Shown here: positions 24,246 through 33,963 of the stretch, piece after piece | Position numbering within the stretch: position 1 is the stretch's first letter | Layout of the letters: the number at the start of each line of letters is the position of its first letter | Assembly: GCF_008370685.1 (NCBI RefSeq) | Contig: NZ_VTZU01000023.1 | Coordinates: 1 to 64,000 of the forward strand | DNA from: Aquimarina sp. RZ0 | GTDB taxonomy: Bacteria > Bacteroidota > Bacteroidia > Flavobacteriales > Flavobacteriaceae | Reading direction: 5' to 3' | Length of the DNA stretch: 64,000 nucleotides | Position numbers and translations under genes: made by a program | Notes under the pieces: model-generated | Databases searched by the model: none | What the model was told of the DNA's origin: nothing | What the model saw: only the letters and a program-made list of their open reading frames with translations

Positions 24246-24761
24246 ACAAATTCTTCTCTTAATCAAATGTATAAGGAGGTTTTGTGTAGTGAATGTTAGT
24301 GTGTAATTTATATTTTGAATTCTCAGTGAATAAGACATACAGGTCGCAGATTTGGGTACTGAGTTTGATTAAATATGTTAGAGTAAACCTGCACGATCAA
24401 AAAAATAATAGTTGTATCTTTAAAATAATAGATGTAAACTATACGTTTATATAATAATAACTAAATTGTATTATAAATTTAAACACACAGACTCAATCAC
24501 AATGAAATTTATTACATAACAAATTATTGTATATTCTAAAATTAATATATAATTAAAAGTACTTTTTACTTCTAAGAATTTCTTTTGTTTTCCCTCCTCA
24601 AAATGCTTTAAAGTAATAGGTCTAAAAGATAAGTAGATATTATATCTATATGTATTAACGACCTGATGTCTGTTATTCTAATTTTAATAGACTTAAAAAC
24701 AGTTTTAAAAGTGTTTAAACTCTTAGAATTGTTTGTAAAAGATTTAAAAAAATAAACTTAT
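24246..24761. other. AT-rich intergenic region, no gene seen
   Basis: About 500 bases after the antiporter with no plausible frame. I see only AT-rich sequence, several TATA-like tracts and no strong hairpin. It leads into the family A element at 24762. Confidence 0.4.
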
Positions 24762-24925
24762 CTGAAAAATAGTGATTTTTAAACCTAAAGGTTTAGCTTA
24801 CTTGAGAATAGTGAAGATAGTTTTTTAATAAGGCATAGCTATAATTAAGAAAAATGTCAAAATCATGATACAAAATGTAAATTTTGTAGACGAAAATATT
24901 CTTCCGGATATGTTCACTTATTCAG
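24762..24925. mobile_element. Degenerate MITE-like element, family A, copy A4
   Basis: Imperfect ends (ctgaaaaatagtga / tcacttattcag) bound 164 bases. The interior shares ggcatagctata and aaaatgtaaattttg with A1 and A2 in the same order and spacing, so it is called an old family member. Confidence 0.45.
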
Positions 24926-25064
24926 AAAATAAGATAGTACACATACGCAACAAAAAAGTGTAATTAATTTAAATTGTTTGTGTAGTAGTATACTTTGAAT
25001 ATTCATTTATTTTAATGGAATAAGTTTTTTTTAAAAGGCATATTATTATTTAATAAAAAAACTG

Positions 25065-27524
25065 ATGCGAACAAAATTAAAAAACAAACTTTCTGATTGG
25101 CTGTTAGGAGCCATGGTTATATTTTTTTTACTAAACTTTATAACAATTCAGTCCTTAGAGGCTCAGAGAGTAGGAGATGCTGGTATAACGTTTGACAACT
25201 CAAAACTAGATCCCGATTATCCACAAATGAGAGAGTGGATGAAGGCAGGTGTTGAAGGTGGAATTCCCTTATTATCAAGTAGTACTATAAAGAAAACTAT
25301 TGGACCGACAAATAGCGACGGCCTCAATTCAGCAATTGATGAAGTATCCCGAAATGGAGGAGGTCAATTAAGGCTTCGAAATGGAAATTATACTATTAAT
25401 AAAACCGTAAATGTTAAAAGCAATGTGCGTATTGTAGGAGAAAGTCGAGATAGAGTAGTTCTAATAGTAACCATGACAGGTAAAGAAGCAGATAAAAAAC
25501 AAGCAATTTATTTTAAAGGAACTAAGCGCAGTAGTCTAGAACGTCTAACCATCAAAGGGAATCAAAATGGTACTCCTGATCCATTTAAGCTGGCAGCAGT
25601 GAAACCTAATTATGCTATAAAAGGTATTGTATTTGGTAGCGGAGCTAGAAACTGTTGGGTAGATAAAGTAACGATATTAAATTCTGGAGGATCTCCTATA
25701 AATACGTGGAAAACAGATCATTTGACATTTAGAGATATGCTTGTGGATGGCGTTTGGAACAAAGGCGGTGGCGGCAATGGTTACTTTGCAATTCAGGGAG
25801 GATACACACTAGTTTATAATTGTACAATTAAGAATCTTAGACATTTGGCAATTCAGCGAGAAGGAGCTTACTATAATGTGATTTATAAAAACAAGATAAC
25901 TCAGGATGTTAATTTTCATAATGCAGACGCCGGAAATAATTTAGTCGAACAAAACGAAATTACAATTCAATCAGGATTTGATTTTCAATATCACGCGGTA
26001 ATGGGGCCTTGGGCAAGCTTTCATAGAGTTTCTGACAGAGATAATTATATTTATAAAAATCAATGTATTGAAAGAAATAACAATGATAGAATAAGTTTTT
26101 CTGATAATAATACAGTCTACATTGGTCCAAGACGAAAGGAAGAAAGGAGTAGAATACCAGAATATCCATTTGATAAGACAAATAATGTACCTATACATGG
26201 TACATTTTATCCTGTAAAAGGAGGTGGTGGCTCTGGAAACAATACAGTTTCGGTTACAGGGGTAAGTGTTTCTCCTTCTGCTGTTTCATTAAATATTGGA
26301 CAAACCAAAGACTTGAATCCGTCAGTAAGACCTAATAATGCAACAAACAAGAATGTTACCTGGTCCTCATCAAATACTGGTGTTGCAACAGTAAATAGTT
26401 CTGGTGTGGTAAGAGCTGTATCGGTTGGTTCTGCACAAATTACAGTAAAAACTCAAGATGGTAATAAAACTGCCACAAGCTCAATTACTGTCGTAGATGG
26501 AGGAAATGGTGGTGACGGCAATGGAAATAACAAGCCGCCGGTATTAGATTTTGCTTCTTTAGCAGATGGAGATCGATTTGATACTGGAGTAAGTCTGAGC
26601 CCCAGAATAAATGCGAGTGACACTGATGGTTCGATAGCTAATGTTAGGTTATATATCAACGATGATTTTGTGAGACAGGAAAATATAGCCCCTTATACCT
26701 GGGGAGAAGCAGGGAAAGATGAAAAAATTAAAAATCTTAGAGAAGGTACTTATCGTCTTAAAGCAATAGCCAAGGATAATAAGGGGAAAGAAACAGTCAA
26801 AATAATTTCTATAAAAATTGGTAAAGAAACGACCTCTGGACAATTAATTGCTGATGGTATGTACTATATCAAATCTGTAGTAAGTAATCAACGTTTGATT
26901 TCGCCGACTTGGGATAACCATAATGCAAGAATGTATAATGCCGGAAATTTTGATGATCAACGTTGGATTTTCAAGCATTTAGGCGATAATACGTATACAA
27001 TCAGGAATTCCGGGACTAACAGGTATTTAGAAGTTCCTAATGGTAAGTGTGCAAAAGGAGCAAATGCTGCTACCAGGATTGGAGCTGGTTCAGATCATCA
27101 AAAATGGAAAGTAGTTGGCAGTAATGGTAAGTATAGTTTAAAACCATTACATTGTCAGAAAAACGCTTTAGATAGAGAAAGAGGAGTTAATGATGCTAAT
27201 GTCCTTATATGGGGTTTTAATGATAAAAATCAAAACCAACAATGGGATATTATCAAGCATAATAGTCGTGAAAATTCTGATGGTCTTTCTACTCCACAAG
27301 AAGGTATTTCTATGATAGTATACCCTAATCCAGCAAATGAAACAGTAAATTTAACAGGAGTAGAAAAAGGAGATATTATTAGTGTACATGATGTTTTAGG
27401 GAAACAAGTGATGGGATTAAAAGCAAGCTCTGCGAATGAGCAAATTTCTGCTGTATCACTTACACCTGGGATGTATATTATTTCTGTATTAGGAAAAGGG
27501 AAATTGAGATTGATTAAACAATAA
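25065..27524 (+). CDS. Secreted multi-domain beta-helix protein (T9SS cargo), possible polysaccharide lyase
   Basis: 819 aa. A signal peptide ends near residue 34 (SLEAQ). Residues ~75-360 form a right-handed parallel beta-helix (LRNGNYTINKTVNVKSNVRIVGES…, many N/G turns), the fold of pectate lyases and related enzymes. Then come a Gly-rich linker, a Big_2 Ig-like domain (~395-475, VTGVSVSPSAVSLNIGQT, …VTWSSSNTGVATVNSSG), an Ig-like Big_9-type domain (~487-585), a ricin-type beta-trefoil (~592-735, with QRWIF and NQQWDI repeats) and a T9SS type A sorting domain (~745-819, VYPNPANETVNL…GMYIISV). The substrate is not evident; polyuronates are possible. An intrinsic terminator follows. Confidence 0.82.
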   Translation: MRTKLKNKLSDWLLGAMVIFFLLNFITIQSLEAQRVGDAGITFDNSKLDPDYPQMREWMKAGVEGGIPLLSSSTIKKTIGPTNSDGLNSAIDEVSRNGGGQLRLRNGNYTINKTVNVKSNVRIVGESRDRVVLIVTMTGKEADKKQAIYFKGTKRSSLERLTIKGNQNGTPDPFKLAAVKPNYAIKGIVFGSGARNCWVDKVTILNSGGSPINTWKTDHLTFRDMLVDGVWNKGGGGNGYFAIQGGYTLVYNCTIKNLRHLAIQREGAYYNVIYKNKITQDVNFHNADAGNNLVEQNEITIQSGFDFQYHAVMGPWASFHRVSDRDNYIYKNQCIERNNNDRISFSDNNTVYIGPRRKEERSRIPEYPFDKTNNVPIHGTFYPVKGGGGSGNNTVSVTGVSVSPSAVSLNIGQTKDLNPSVRPNNATNKNVTWSSSNTGVATVNSSGVVRAVSVGSAQITVKTQDGNKTATSSITVVDGGNGGDGNGNNKPPVLDFASLADGDRFDTGVSLSPRINASDTDGSIANVRLYINDDFVRQENIAPYTWGEAGKDEKIKNLREGTYRLKAIAKDNKGKETVKIISIKIGKETTSGQLIADGMYYIKSVVSNQRLISPTWDNHNARMYNAGNFDDQRWIFKHLGDNTYTIRNSGTNRYLEVPNGKCAKGANAATRIGAGSDHQKWKVVGSNGKYSLKPLHCQKNALDRERGVNDANVLIWGFNDKNQNQQWDIIKHNSRENSDGLSTPQEGISMIVYPNPANETVNLTGVEKGDIISVHDVLGKQVMGLKASSANEQISAVSLTPGMYIISVLGKGKLRLIKQ

Positions 27525-27578
27525 TATTTTTTCATTGTTTTAGATATAAAAGTATAGTAACATATAATTTTTTTTCTA

Positions 27579-27616
27579 AACTTCTCTCTTTATTCTGTAA
27601 AGGGAGAAGTTTTTTA
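27579..27616 (+). terminator. Rho-independent terminator after the beta-helix gene
   Basis: aacttctctcttt (27579-27591) and aaagggagaagtt (27599-27611) form a 13-bp stem with one G-U, a 7-nt loop and a T6 run. Confidence 0.85.
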
Positions 27617-27623
27617 TTTAGTA

Positions 27624-27734
27624 ATGATCTTTTCAATATTAGCTCTTTTTGTAATGACCTCTTCCTGCAAGCCAGTAATGCAATTCCAACCTGAATGTAC
27701 CAGGCAAAGCTCTATCCCTTTATCTTTGGACTAA
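27624..27734 (+). pseudogene. Truncated lipoprotein N-terminus
   Basis: A 36-codon frame encodes a lipoprotein signal (MIFSILALFVMTSSC, lipobox TSSC) and about 20 mature residues before TAA. Past the stop the same frame stays open and protein-like (SGNILFSGTTVSDLKVFTQ) for about 28 codons, suggesting a longer gene broken by a nonsense change and deletion. It could also be a genuine mini-lipoprotein. Confidence 0.35.
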
Positions 27735-27840
27735 AGCGGCAATATTTTGTTTTCAGGGACTACTGTTTCCGATCTAAAAGTATTTACTCAAATTACTCTC
27801 TTTTTTCTTCTCCCTTTTTTTGATTAGGATATAGATTATC

Positions 27841-27869
27841 TTGTAGACGCTACTTTTAAGTTATATTTG
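27841..27869 (+). promoter_or_regulatory. Bacteroidota-type promoter for the dus operon
   Basis: TTG at 27841-27843, 18 bases, TATATTTG at 27862-27869: an exact -7 box. Transcription would start near 27877, leaving only about ten leader bases before the ATG at 27887. Confidence 0.6.
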
Positions 27870-27886
27870 CATAATTTTTAGTGCAT

Positions 27887-28831
27887 ATGAGTATTACTTT
27901 ACTGTCTTCCCCTTTACAGGGGTTTACTGACTTTCGATTTAGAAACGCTTTTCATCAATATTTTGGAGGGATTGATACTTTTTATTCTCCCTATATTCGA
28001 TTTAATGGTAAAGTGAAGATTAAACCTTCTTTTGAGAAAGATATATTACCAGAAAATAATACTGTGCCCAGAGTGATTCCGCAAATCATGACTAATGATG
28101 CAGATGAATTCTTGTTTGTTGTAAAATATGTACAACAGTTTGGTTATAAAGAGCTTAATTGGAATCTTGGGTGCCCATATCCTATGGTGACCAAAAGAGG
28201 AATGGGATCGGGGTTAATCTGTGATCCCGAAAAAATAAATCAAATACTGGATCGTGTTTATACAGAAACTAATATTGTTGTGTCTTTAAAAATGCGAATG
28301 GGTTATGAGAGTAGTGAGGAGATTTTAAAAGTGTTTCCGATTCTGGAAAAGTACCCTATAAAAAATATAGCAATTCACGCACGGATTGGGAAACAACTAT
28401 ATAAAGGAGGGGTGGATCTGGAATCGTTTCAGAAATGTGTAGATCAGAGTAATCAAAAATTGTATTATAATGGAGATATAACTTCTGTAGCAGTTTTCAG
28501 AGAGATGAAGCAACGTTTTCCTATGATTGATCATTGGATGATTGGCAGAGGATTGATTGCAGATCCATTTTTGCCAAGTATGATTAAAAATGATACGACA
28601 GTTTATCCAGAGGATAGATTTAAGATTTTTAGTAAGTTTCATGATACTATTTACCAGCAATATGATGCAGCGCTTTCTGGACCAACACCAATTAAGATGA
28701 AAATGCTTGGGTTTTGGGAATACTTTGCCAGCTCGTTTCCTAATCCCAGAAAGACCTTTAAAAAAATTAAAAAGGCAAGTAATGCTAGATCATATCAAAT
28801 AGCAGTCAAAGAGATTTTGAATGAAGTATAA
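27887..28831 (+). CDS. dus: tRNA-dihydrouridine synthase
   Basis: 314 aa from the ATG at 27887; an in-frame GTG two codons earlier is less likely. The enzyme reduces uridines in the tRNA D-loop with FMN and NADPH. Dus motifs in order: LLSSPLQGFTDFRFRN (FMN site, N-terminus), NWNLGCPYPMVTKRGMGSGL with the catalytic Cys (~residue 93), VSLKMRMGY, AIHARIGKQLYKGG, YNGDI and GRGLIADP. The subgroup (DusA, B or C) was not settled. It overlaps the next gene by 11 bases. Confidence 0.9.
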   Translation: MSITLLSSPLQGFTDFRFRNAFHQYFGGIDTFYSPYIRFNGKVKIKPSFEKDILPENNTVPRVIPQIMTNDADEFLFVVKYVQQFGYKELNWNLGCPYPMVTKRGMGSGLICDPEKINQILDRVYTETNIVVSLKMRMGYESSEEILKVFPILEKYPIKNIAIHARIGKQLYKGGVDLESFQKCVDQSNQKLYYNGDITSVAVFREMKQRFPMIDHWMIGRGLIADPFLPSMIKNDTTVYPEDRFKIFSKFHDTIYQQYDAALSGPTPIKMKMLGFWEYFASSFPNPRKTFKKIKKASNARSYQIAVKEILNEV

Positions 28832-29759
28832 TCATTTAGAAACAGTAAAAAAATTGAATACAAGTTTTAGCTCCTTATTAAGGATACCTTTTCTGGTAAT
28901 GTTCGGGATATCGATGCTAATACATTTTGTTATTAAGGATCATATTTATCCTATAAGTATATTATACTATGCCAGTGCACCTTTACTACTGATAGTGGGA
29001 GGATTGATATTAAGTATACTGTTTTTTGAGAAAAAGAAAGTTTTCTACCTATTGATTTTTACTTCATTGTGTTTAATTTGTTATTGGATAACTAATTATT
29101 ATAATAGCTTATCCACGTCAGTATCTACAAATTTCTCTAAGACAATTTTATTCTGGAATATAGGAAGAAGTAAAGAAGTTTCTTTTCGGATTCTTCTGAA
29201 GGAGGTACAGGATAAGTCTCCTAACATTATTGGTATGGTTGAAGCCAAAGGTATAACGGATGAAAATATAAAAGAGTTCAAAGACAAATTTCCGAACTAT
29301 GATATGCAGAAACTAGGAGGGGATATGGTAGTTGCTGTCAAAGGGAGAATAGATACAATATCACACTTTTCTAAAACAGCTAGTTTTAAGTTTAATGAGA
29401 TTCATTTCACATCGAATAATGAAAAGCGATCAGTACTTATTGCAGATATTAATGCAATACCTTTTGGTACCAGATCTACTGCATTGGATAGTATCTATAA
29501 GTTTGCTATAAAAAATAATTCTTCTTTTATAATGGGAGATTTTAATACGCCTTATGAAAGTGTTTATTTTGATGATTTTAGAAAAAATTTACAAAGCTTT
29601 CACTCTGTCGCCACTGGTTTTACGGCTACCTGGCCTTATGGAGTTCCTTTATTAGAGATAGATCAAATTTGGAGCAATAAGAATATTCAACCTGTTTTAT
29701 TAGAAAAAAAATATTATAAAGTTTCTGATCACGCACTTTTGACAGCTACCTATCAATAA
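28821..29759 (+). CDS. Membrane-anchored endonuclease/exonuclease/phosphatase-family protein
   Basis: 312 aa. Three hydrophobic segments (about residues 22-40, 50-70 and 74-92) anchor an EEP catalytic domain with LFWNIGRSK (Asn), IIGMVEAKG (metal-binding Glu, ~residue 142), FIMGDFNTPYES (Asp/Asn, ~residue 234) and the C-terminal VSDHALL (Asp/His). The domain faces the periplasm if the usual topology holds. The substrate may be a phosphodiester in lipid or nucleic acid. It is translationally coupled to dus. Confidence 0.8.
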   Translation: MKYNHLETVKKLNTSFSSLLRIPFLVMFGISMLIHFVIKDHIYPISILYYASAPLLLIVGGLILSILFFEKKKVFYLLIFTSLCLICYWITNYYNSLSTSVSTNFSKTILFWNIGRSKEVSFRILLKEVQDKSPNIIGMVEAKGITDENIKEFKDKFPNYDMQKLGGDMVVAVKGRIDTISHFSKTASFKFNEIHFTSNNEKRSVLIADINAIPFGTRSTALDSIYKFAIKNNSSFIMGDFNTPYESVYFDDFRKNLQSFHSVATGFTATWPYGVPLLEIDQIWSNKNIQPVLLEKKYYKVSDHALLTATYQ

Positions 29760-29774
29760 CTAATTTTTAAGACA

Positions 29775-29809
29775 AACAAAGCTCTATACCATGGAGGCAG
29801 AGCTTTGTT
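29775..29809. terminator. Terminator after the dus/EEP operon
   Basis: aacaaagctct (29775-29785) and agagctttgtt (29799-29809) are perfect 11-bp arms, followed by ATTATT. It lies between converging genes. Confidence 0.65.
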
Positions 29810-29855
29810 ATTATTCTGCGGAGTATCTTAGAATTTTGCAATACTGTATGTATGC

Positions 29856-30998
29856 TTAATTTTTCCAGCTGTCTAAAGCCTGAACGGCTTCGTTTGTGTA
29901 ATCTGTGAATAAACCATCTACTCCCGCATCAAAAAACAGGTGGTATTCACTTTCTGGGTTACCTCCGCTCCATTGTGTATTTTCATTCCGAAATGTATAT
30001 GGATGAACCAGTAAATTGTTTTCGTGTGCCAGCTCAATAAAATTGCTAGGCTGAAGCAGAGTGGTTACTCCTGTATCATCAGTTTTATATGAAATTATAA
30101 AAGGTTTCCAGGGACCAATACCGTCAGCATATGTTGCTGTGAATTCCATACCTTCTTTTGTAGTAAAGAATTCATAGGTTCTCTGATCACCATTAGCATA
30201 AAAATCGAATGGAGAACCATAAGAAATAAAATCTCCCTCGGGGACATTGTAATCTAAAGATCCATCTTTATTGATAGTATATGTAGAAATCAGTTGTACA
30301 AGTTTTACAGACGATTTAGTATTGATATATTGCAAGGGAGCTACTTCAAAACATTGAACAAAAACAGGCGCATCTTTATGATTCATTTTTGCCTCTTTTA
30401 ATACTGCAAGAAGTTTATCTTCCATAGCGTATTTTTCAAAAACTTCATTATGGAATAAAGGATGTTTGATTTCTGGATAGATACCAATAACTCTTCCGGT
30501 TTTGTCAGATTCTTTTTTTGCGAGTTCGATAACCTCTTCAAAAGTTGGAATATTTAATACGTCATCAAAATCTTTTGGTCTGCCGTTAAATGCTTGTCGG
30601 GCTTTTAACTTTTTAATTTGTACCAGAGTAAAATCTACAGCAAACCAATCAGTAACCATTTTTCCATCTAATTCTTTCGTTGTTTTTAAGTTTGAAAATT
30701 CAGGGAGATCTGCTACATTGGTTGTTCCTGATAGCATCGGTTCGTGTCTTACCACCAAATGTCCATCTTTGGTCATCACTAAGTCTGGTTCTATAAAATC
30801 TGCTCCTAGTTCGACAGCTTTAGAATAACCTTCTAATGTGTGTTCTGGAAGTATAGATTGTGCTCCTCTGTGCGCAATGATTAATGGAGTGTTTTGACTA
30901 TCAGGGTTTGGGTTTCCCGAAGAATCATCTGAAGAATCGCAAGATGATTGTGCAAATACTGCTATAATCAATAGTATTTTGAATGTAAGTGGTTTCAT
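29856..30998 (-). CDS. Glycerophosphodiester phosphodiesterase lipoprotein
   Basis: The start at 30998 (MKPLTFKILLIIAVFAQSSC) is chosen over 31019 because it gives a clean lipoprotein signal with Cys20; this yields 380 aa. It is a GDPD TIM barrel that hydrolyses glycerophosphodiesters to glycerol-3-phosphate and an alcohol. Motifs: HRGAQSILPEHTLEGYSKAVELGADFIEPDLVMTKDGHLVVRHEP, containing the catalytic His pair and the EPD metal site, and a C-terminal GVDGLFTDYT. It is periplasmic or surface lipoprotein, resembling GlpQ. Single gene with a terminator facing the EEP gene. Confidence 0.88.
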   Translation of the reverse strand: MKPLTFKILLIIAVFAQSSCDSSDDSSGNPNPDSQNTPLIIAHRGAQSILPEHTLEGYSKAVELGADFIEPDLVMTKDGHLVVRHEPMLSGTTNVADLPEFSNLKTTKELDGKMVTDWFAVDFTLVQIKKLKARQAFNGRPKDFDDVLNIPTFEEVIELAKKESDKTGRVIGIYPEIKHPLFHNEVFEKYAMEDKLLAVLKEAKMNHKDAPVFVQCFEVAPLQYINTKSSVKLVQLISTYTINKDGSLDYNVPEGDFISYGSPFDFYANGDQRTYEFFTTKEGMEFTATYADGIGPWKPFIISYKTDDTGVTTLLQPSNFIELAHENNLLVHPYTFRNENTQWSGGNPESEYHLFFDAGVDGLFTDYTNEAVQALDSWKN

Positions 30999-31149
30999 TT
31001 TTTTTAGTTTAAATTTCACGCAATAAACAAAACCAATATTATGACATTGTAAAATTCATGTTACACTATTACCATAAAAATGTCGCTAATGTTAAGTTAT
31101 ATAGAAGTATGCTGCTAAAGCATAGAAAAACCTTACAAACTAGCTATAA

Positions 31150-31309
31150 TACGATTTACGAATAAAAATTTCGCATCTAATGACATTCTTTTTCTACCAT
31201 GTTTTCTTCATAAAATTAAACAATAGCTATGGCTATTCTTTAATTTGATTTATCAATCTAGCGAAAAATCCTTGCCATTATTTTTACGAAATTCTCATCC
31301 GTAAATGTA
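31150..31309. mobile_element. MITE-like element, family B, old copy B3
   Basis: Exactly 160 bases, like B1 and B2, with ends tacgatttacg and cgtaaatgta and TAA on both flanks (31147-31149; 31310-31312). The central ataGCTATggctat and the aaaaatttcgcat block match the family; the rest has drifted. It lies in a gene-free 600-base gap whose remainder (31310-31604) shows nothing else. Confidence 0.65.
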
Positions 31310-31604
31310 TAAGTACTATGAAATCCATACTTTTTAGTGATAAATATACTGTCGAATTGAAACTCTTGTGAGTGATACTTTAGTCCGAAAAATTTATGTT
31401 TTTATCCTAATTCTGATATTTTTTTGACTATATGATGCCGTCGAAAAAAGTCTTTTTAGTTTATCTTAAAAGTCAAAATTTTTAGGATTAAGAATAGTAC
31501 TTCAGATACGTTTTTTGATAAAGAATAATAAATCGGGATGTATAGCAAAAAAATAAGGTTAACTAAAAGTTCTTTTGTAGCAAGTTTTTTGTGAATATAT
31601 GTTC

Positions 31605-32624
31605 CTATAATGATCCTCTTCGTATAATTTTGGAAGGAATAATCTCGTATACATTTCTCTTTTTAAACTTAATTACATCTGCTGCTTTCTTACCCATTTC
31701 TATAAAATCTGTAGAAATCGCTGTAATACCGTTATAAAGGATCTCTTTGGCAATACTATCATTATGGGTAAGGATTCCTATATCTTGCCCAATTATATAA
31801 TCTGAATGTTTTATATCTCGCAACAACTCCCAATAATATGCATCGCCGACGAAAAAGTATACTGTATTTTTAAGAAGATCCTTTTTTGAGTAACTGCCCA
31901 GTACTTTTGATTTGATGTTATAGTCTTTCACAAAACTTTTAAAAGCCTTAAGAACTCCTATTGGATAATCTAACTCTTGTGTGAAAAACAAGATAATTTG
32001 ATCAAATTTTAATATAGCTGGTAGTAGATCACATAATTTTAGATAAGTAGTGTATTCAAACTCCTGAGCCACATAAGAATATTCCTTAGAAGCCTTTAGT
32101 AAGCGATTTACTAACAATACAAGTTCGAATGGTATGTGGTTTATGATCTCTAATACTTTTTCATTCTGTATAGGAGCGATAACATAAAAACCATACTTAC
32201 CAGAAATATTATTAATAATTGTCTGGAACAATGAGAGGTTATTATGATGAAAAAATATGTCTATCTGATACTTTTCTCCTAAATGTTTCCTAAATGTATT
32301 GTAAAATTCTACCTGAAAACTATTAAATGCATAAATAATCAGAGCCACCTTAAGCTTTACATTGATTTCTGAACTAATAACATAATATCCTTTAGTACTT
32401 TTAGATTCGATAATCCCTCTTTTCTTAAGTTCATTGTAGGCATCTGCCACTGTTTTATTAGCACAACCAATCTGTCTAGCCATTTGAATTACAGAGGGTA
32501 ATTTACTACCAACTTCAAGGATTTTATCCGTAATTGCATCCAAGATGCCCTGAATAATCTTTTCTTGTTTAGAAAGACTCACTACCTCATTTAACTTGTT
32601 GATTTTATCAAATAAAGAGTTCAT
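31605..32624 (-). CDS. GntR-family transcriptional regulator with sugar-binding-like domain
   Basis: 339 aa. The N-terminal winged helix is of the GntR type (GILDAITDKILEVGSKLPSVIQMARQIGCANKTVADAYNELKKRGIIESKSTKGYYV, ~residues 26-82). The C-terminal ~250 residues resemble a LacI/periplasmic-binding fold (LKVALIIYAFNSFQVEFYNTFRKHLG…, YGFYVIAPIQ…, DIGILTHNDS), seen in Bacteroidota GntR regulators of carbohydrate use. The effector is unknown. It lies on the same strand as the SemiSWEET and sigma genes, 383 bases away. Confidence 0.85.
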   Translation of the reverse strand: MNSLFDKINKLNEVVSLSKQEKIIQGILDAITDKILEVGSKLPSVIQMARQIGCANKTVADAYNELKKRGIIESKSTKGYYVISSEINVKLKVALIIYAFNSFQVEFYNTFRKHLGEKYQIDIFFHHNNLSLFQTIINNISGKYGFYVIAPIQNEKVLEIINHIPFELVLLVNRLLKASKEYSYVAQEFEYTTYLKLCDLLPAILKFDQIILFFTQELDYPIGVLKAFKSFVKDYNIKSKVLGSYSKKDLLKNTVYFFVGDAYYWELLRDIKHSDYIIGQDIGILTHNDSIAKEILYNGITAISTDFIEMGKKAADVIKFKKRNVYEIIPSKIIRRGSL

Positions 32625-33007
32625 ATAGTATGATTTTCAACTAATACTTTTGAGGAAAGTGCTTTTATTGGTTGCAAAATAGTGATTTTATAATTTCGGG
32701 CATTCTTTTTTGTTAGTTTTTTGGAATGATTGTGAAGATTCGATATGTTTTTCCGGAAAGGCCTTCTCCAGACAGGTGTTTCAAATTAGAGAGGTATAAC
32801 TGTAAATTTAAACATTTTAGAAAAACATACTTATTAACCGTTTAATAATTAATGTTAATAATAGATACTGTCAAGTACTGCTAATAAAAGGGTTTTACCA
32901 AATCAATACAAACTAAATAGTAAACTCATTATTTTTTAAAATGATATTTCTTTGATTTCTCTTATACTTGATCAAATAACAGAAGATGCCTATCTTGTTT
33001 ATTCTCA
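32625..33007. other. Intergenic region upstream of the GntR gene
   Basis: About 380 AT-rich bases between SemiSWEET and the GntR-type gene. No frame or strong inverted repeat was noticed. The GntR promoter should lie near 32630-32700. Confidence 0.4.
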
Positions 33008-33274
33008 TTAAAATTTTTCTTTTTTGGTAAATCGAATTTTACCATATAATAATACTAATTGCAATAGAGACGTGAGACCGCTGGATATAATAATTGCAAT
33101 ACTATTAGTTATATATCCGTAAATGAGCCATAATAAGGCGCCAATTAAATAAATAATAAGCATAGTAGTAGAAAGGCTCTCTGTTGATTGTATTTTAAAA
33201 GTTTGATATACTTGAGGTAAAAAAGACCCTGTGGTAAAGCCTGCGGCTATAAGACCTATCAATTCTAAATTCAT
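33008..33274 (-). CDS. SemiSWEET sugar transporter
   Basis: 88 aa with three membrane helices, the size of bacterial SemiSWEETs, which dimerise to move sugars passively. The start ELIGLIAAGFTTGSFLPQVYQTFKIQSTESLS contains the PQ-loop (FLPQVYQT); LIGALLWLIYGYITNSIAIIISS follows. The substrate may be sucrose or another disaccharide. It begins 20 bases after the ECF sigma gene and is probably in the same transcript. Confidence 0.85.
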   Translation of the reverse strand: MNLELIGLIAAGFTTGSFLPQVYQTFKIQSTESLSTTMLIIYLIGALLWLIYGYITNSIAIIISSGLTSLLQLVLLYGKIRFTKKEKF

Positions 33275-33294
33275 AATGTTAGATATTATTTGAT

Positions 33295-33834
33295 TTATGC
33301 TCTATACTGTTTTAAGTTTTTTCCGGTACTATCAGCTAATGCTATAAGTGCAGATTGCATTCTTTTTTCTACGGTTTTAACAGAAACTTCTAGAACCTTA
33401 GCAACTTGTTTATATGTTTTATCTTCAAAACGGTTCATCATAAATACAACTCGTTGTTTTTCTGGCAAGGCAGCAATAGCCGTTTTCAAAGTGTATAAAA
33501 ATTCTTTCTCCTCCATAATATATTCAGGAGACTCGACAGATGATAAAGCTTGAGTTGCTATATAATTTTTATGATGATTTCTAATATTACTAGACTTTAT
33601 GCTATTAATAAATGTATTTTTAGCTACTACGAATAAGTATCCTTTCACGGTTTTATAAGATATATTATGGCGATTATTCCATAGTTTTATAAATGTTTCC
33701 TGGACGATATCTTGAGACTTTTCGTAATCTCCAAATCGTTTGTATAGATAAAAACAAAGTGCATCGGAATATTTATTAAAAATTGAGGTATATTCTTGCT
33801 CTATAGTAGGGATATCAATTCTCGATTCTCTCAT
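33295..33834 (-). CDS. ECF-type RNA polymerase sigma factor
   Basis: 179 aa. Region 2 is YTSIFNKYSDALCFYLYKRFGDYEKSQDIVQETFIKLWNNRHNI, continuing as TVKGYLFVVAKNTFINS (~residues 15-82). Region 4 is ALPEKQRVVFMMNRFEDKTYKQVAKVLEVSVKTVEKRMQSAL (~residues 125-166). It resembles the FecI-like sigma factors of Bacteroidota that drive SusC/SusD loci, yet no FecR anti-sigma and no SusC are next to it. A 33-residue frame lies just upstream, and SemiSWEET just downstream. Confidence 0.9.
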   Translation of the reverse strand: MRESRIDIPTIEQEYTSIFNKYSDALCFYLYKRFGDYEKSQDIVQETFIKLWNNRHNISYKTVKGYLFVVAKNTFINSIKSSNIRNHHKNYIATQALSSVESPEYIMEEKEFLYTLKTAIAALPEKQRVVFMMNRFEDKTYKQVAKVLEVSVKTVEKRMQSALIALADSTGKNLKQYRA

Positions 33835-33861
33835 GGTATATACTTTTTTAGGGGTTAAATA

Positions 33862-33963
33862 TTATCTATGAATAGAATAACTGCAGGCAGCTGGTAAATT
33901 TTTACAAGTTTCTTTGATGTTTTCAATGATCTCTTTTAGTTTTAACTGAATTCTATTTTTCAT
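33862..33963 (-). CDS. Possible small protein upstream of the ECF sigma gene (33 aa)
   Basis: ATG at 33961-33963 opens 33 codons ending 27 bases before the sigma gene start, on the same strand. The product is an amphipathic basic helix (LKLKEIIENIKETCKNL) with two Cys and ends in YSIHR. The helical regularity and operon position make it more than random, but the length is too short for certainty. A TATAC tandem tract lies upstream (about 33986-34004). Confidence 0.35.
   Translation of the reverse strand: MKNRIQLKLKEIIENIKETCKNLPAACSYSIHR

Noticed and set aside
33295..33834. FecI/FecR/SusC regulatory cassette
   Set aside because: Only the sigma factor is present; no anti-sigma or TonB-dependent receptor gene adjoins it.
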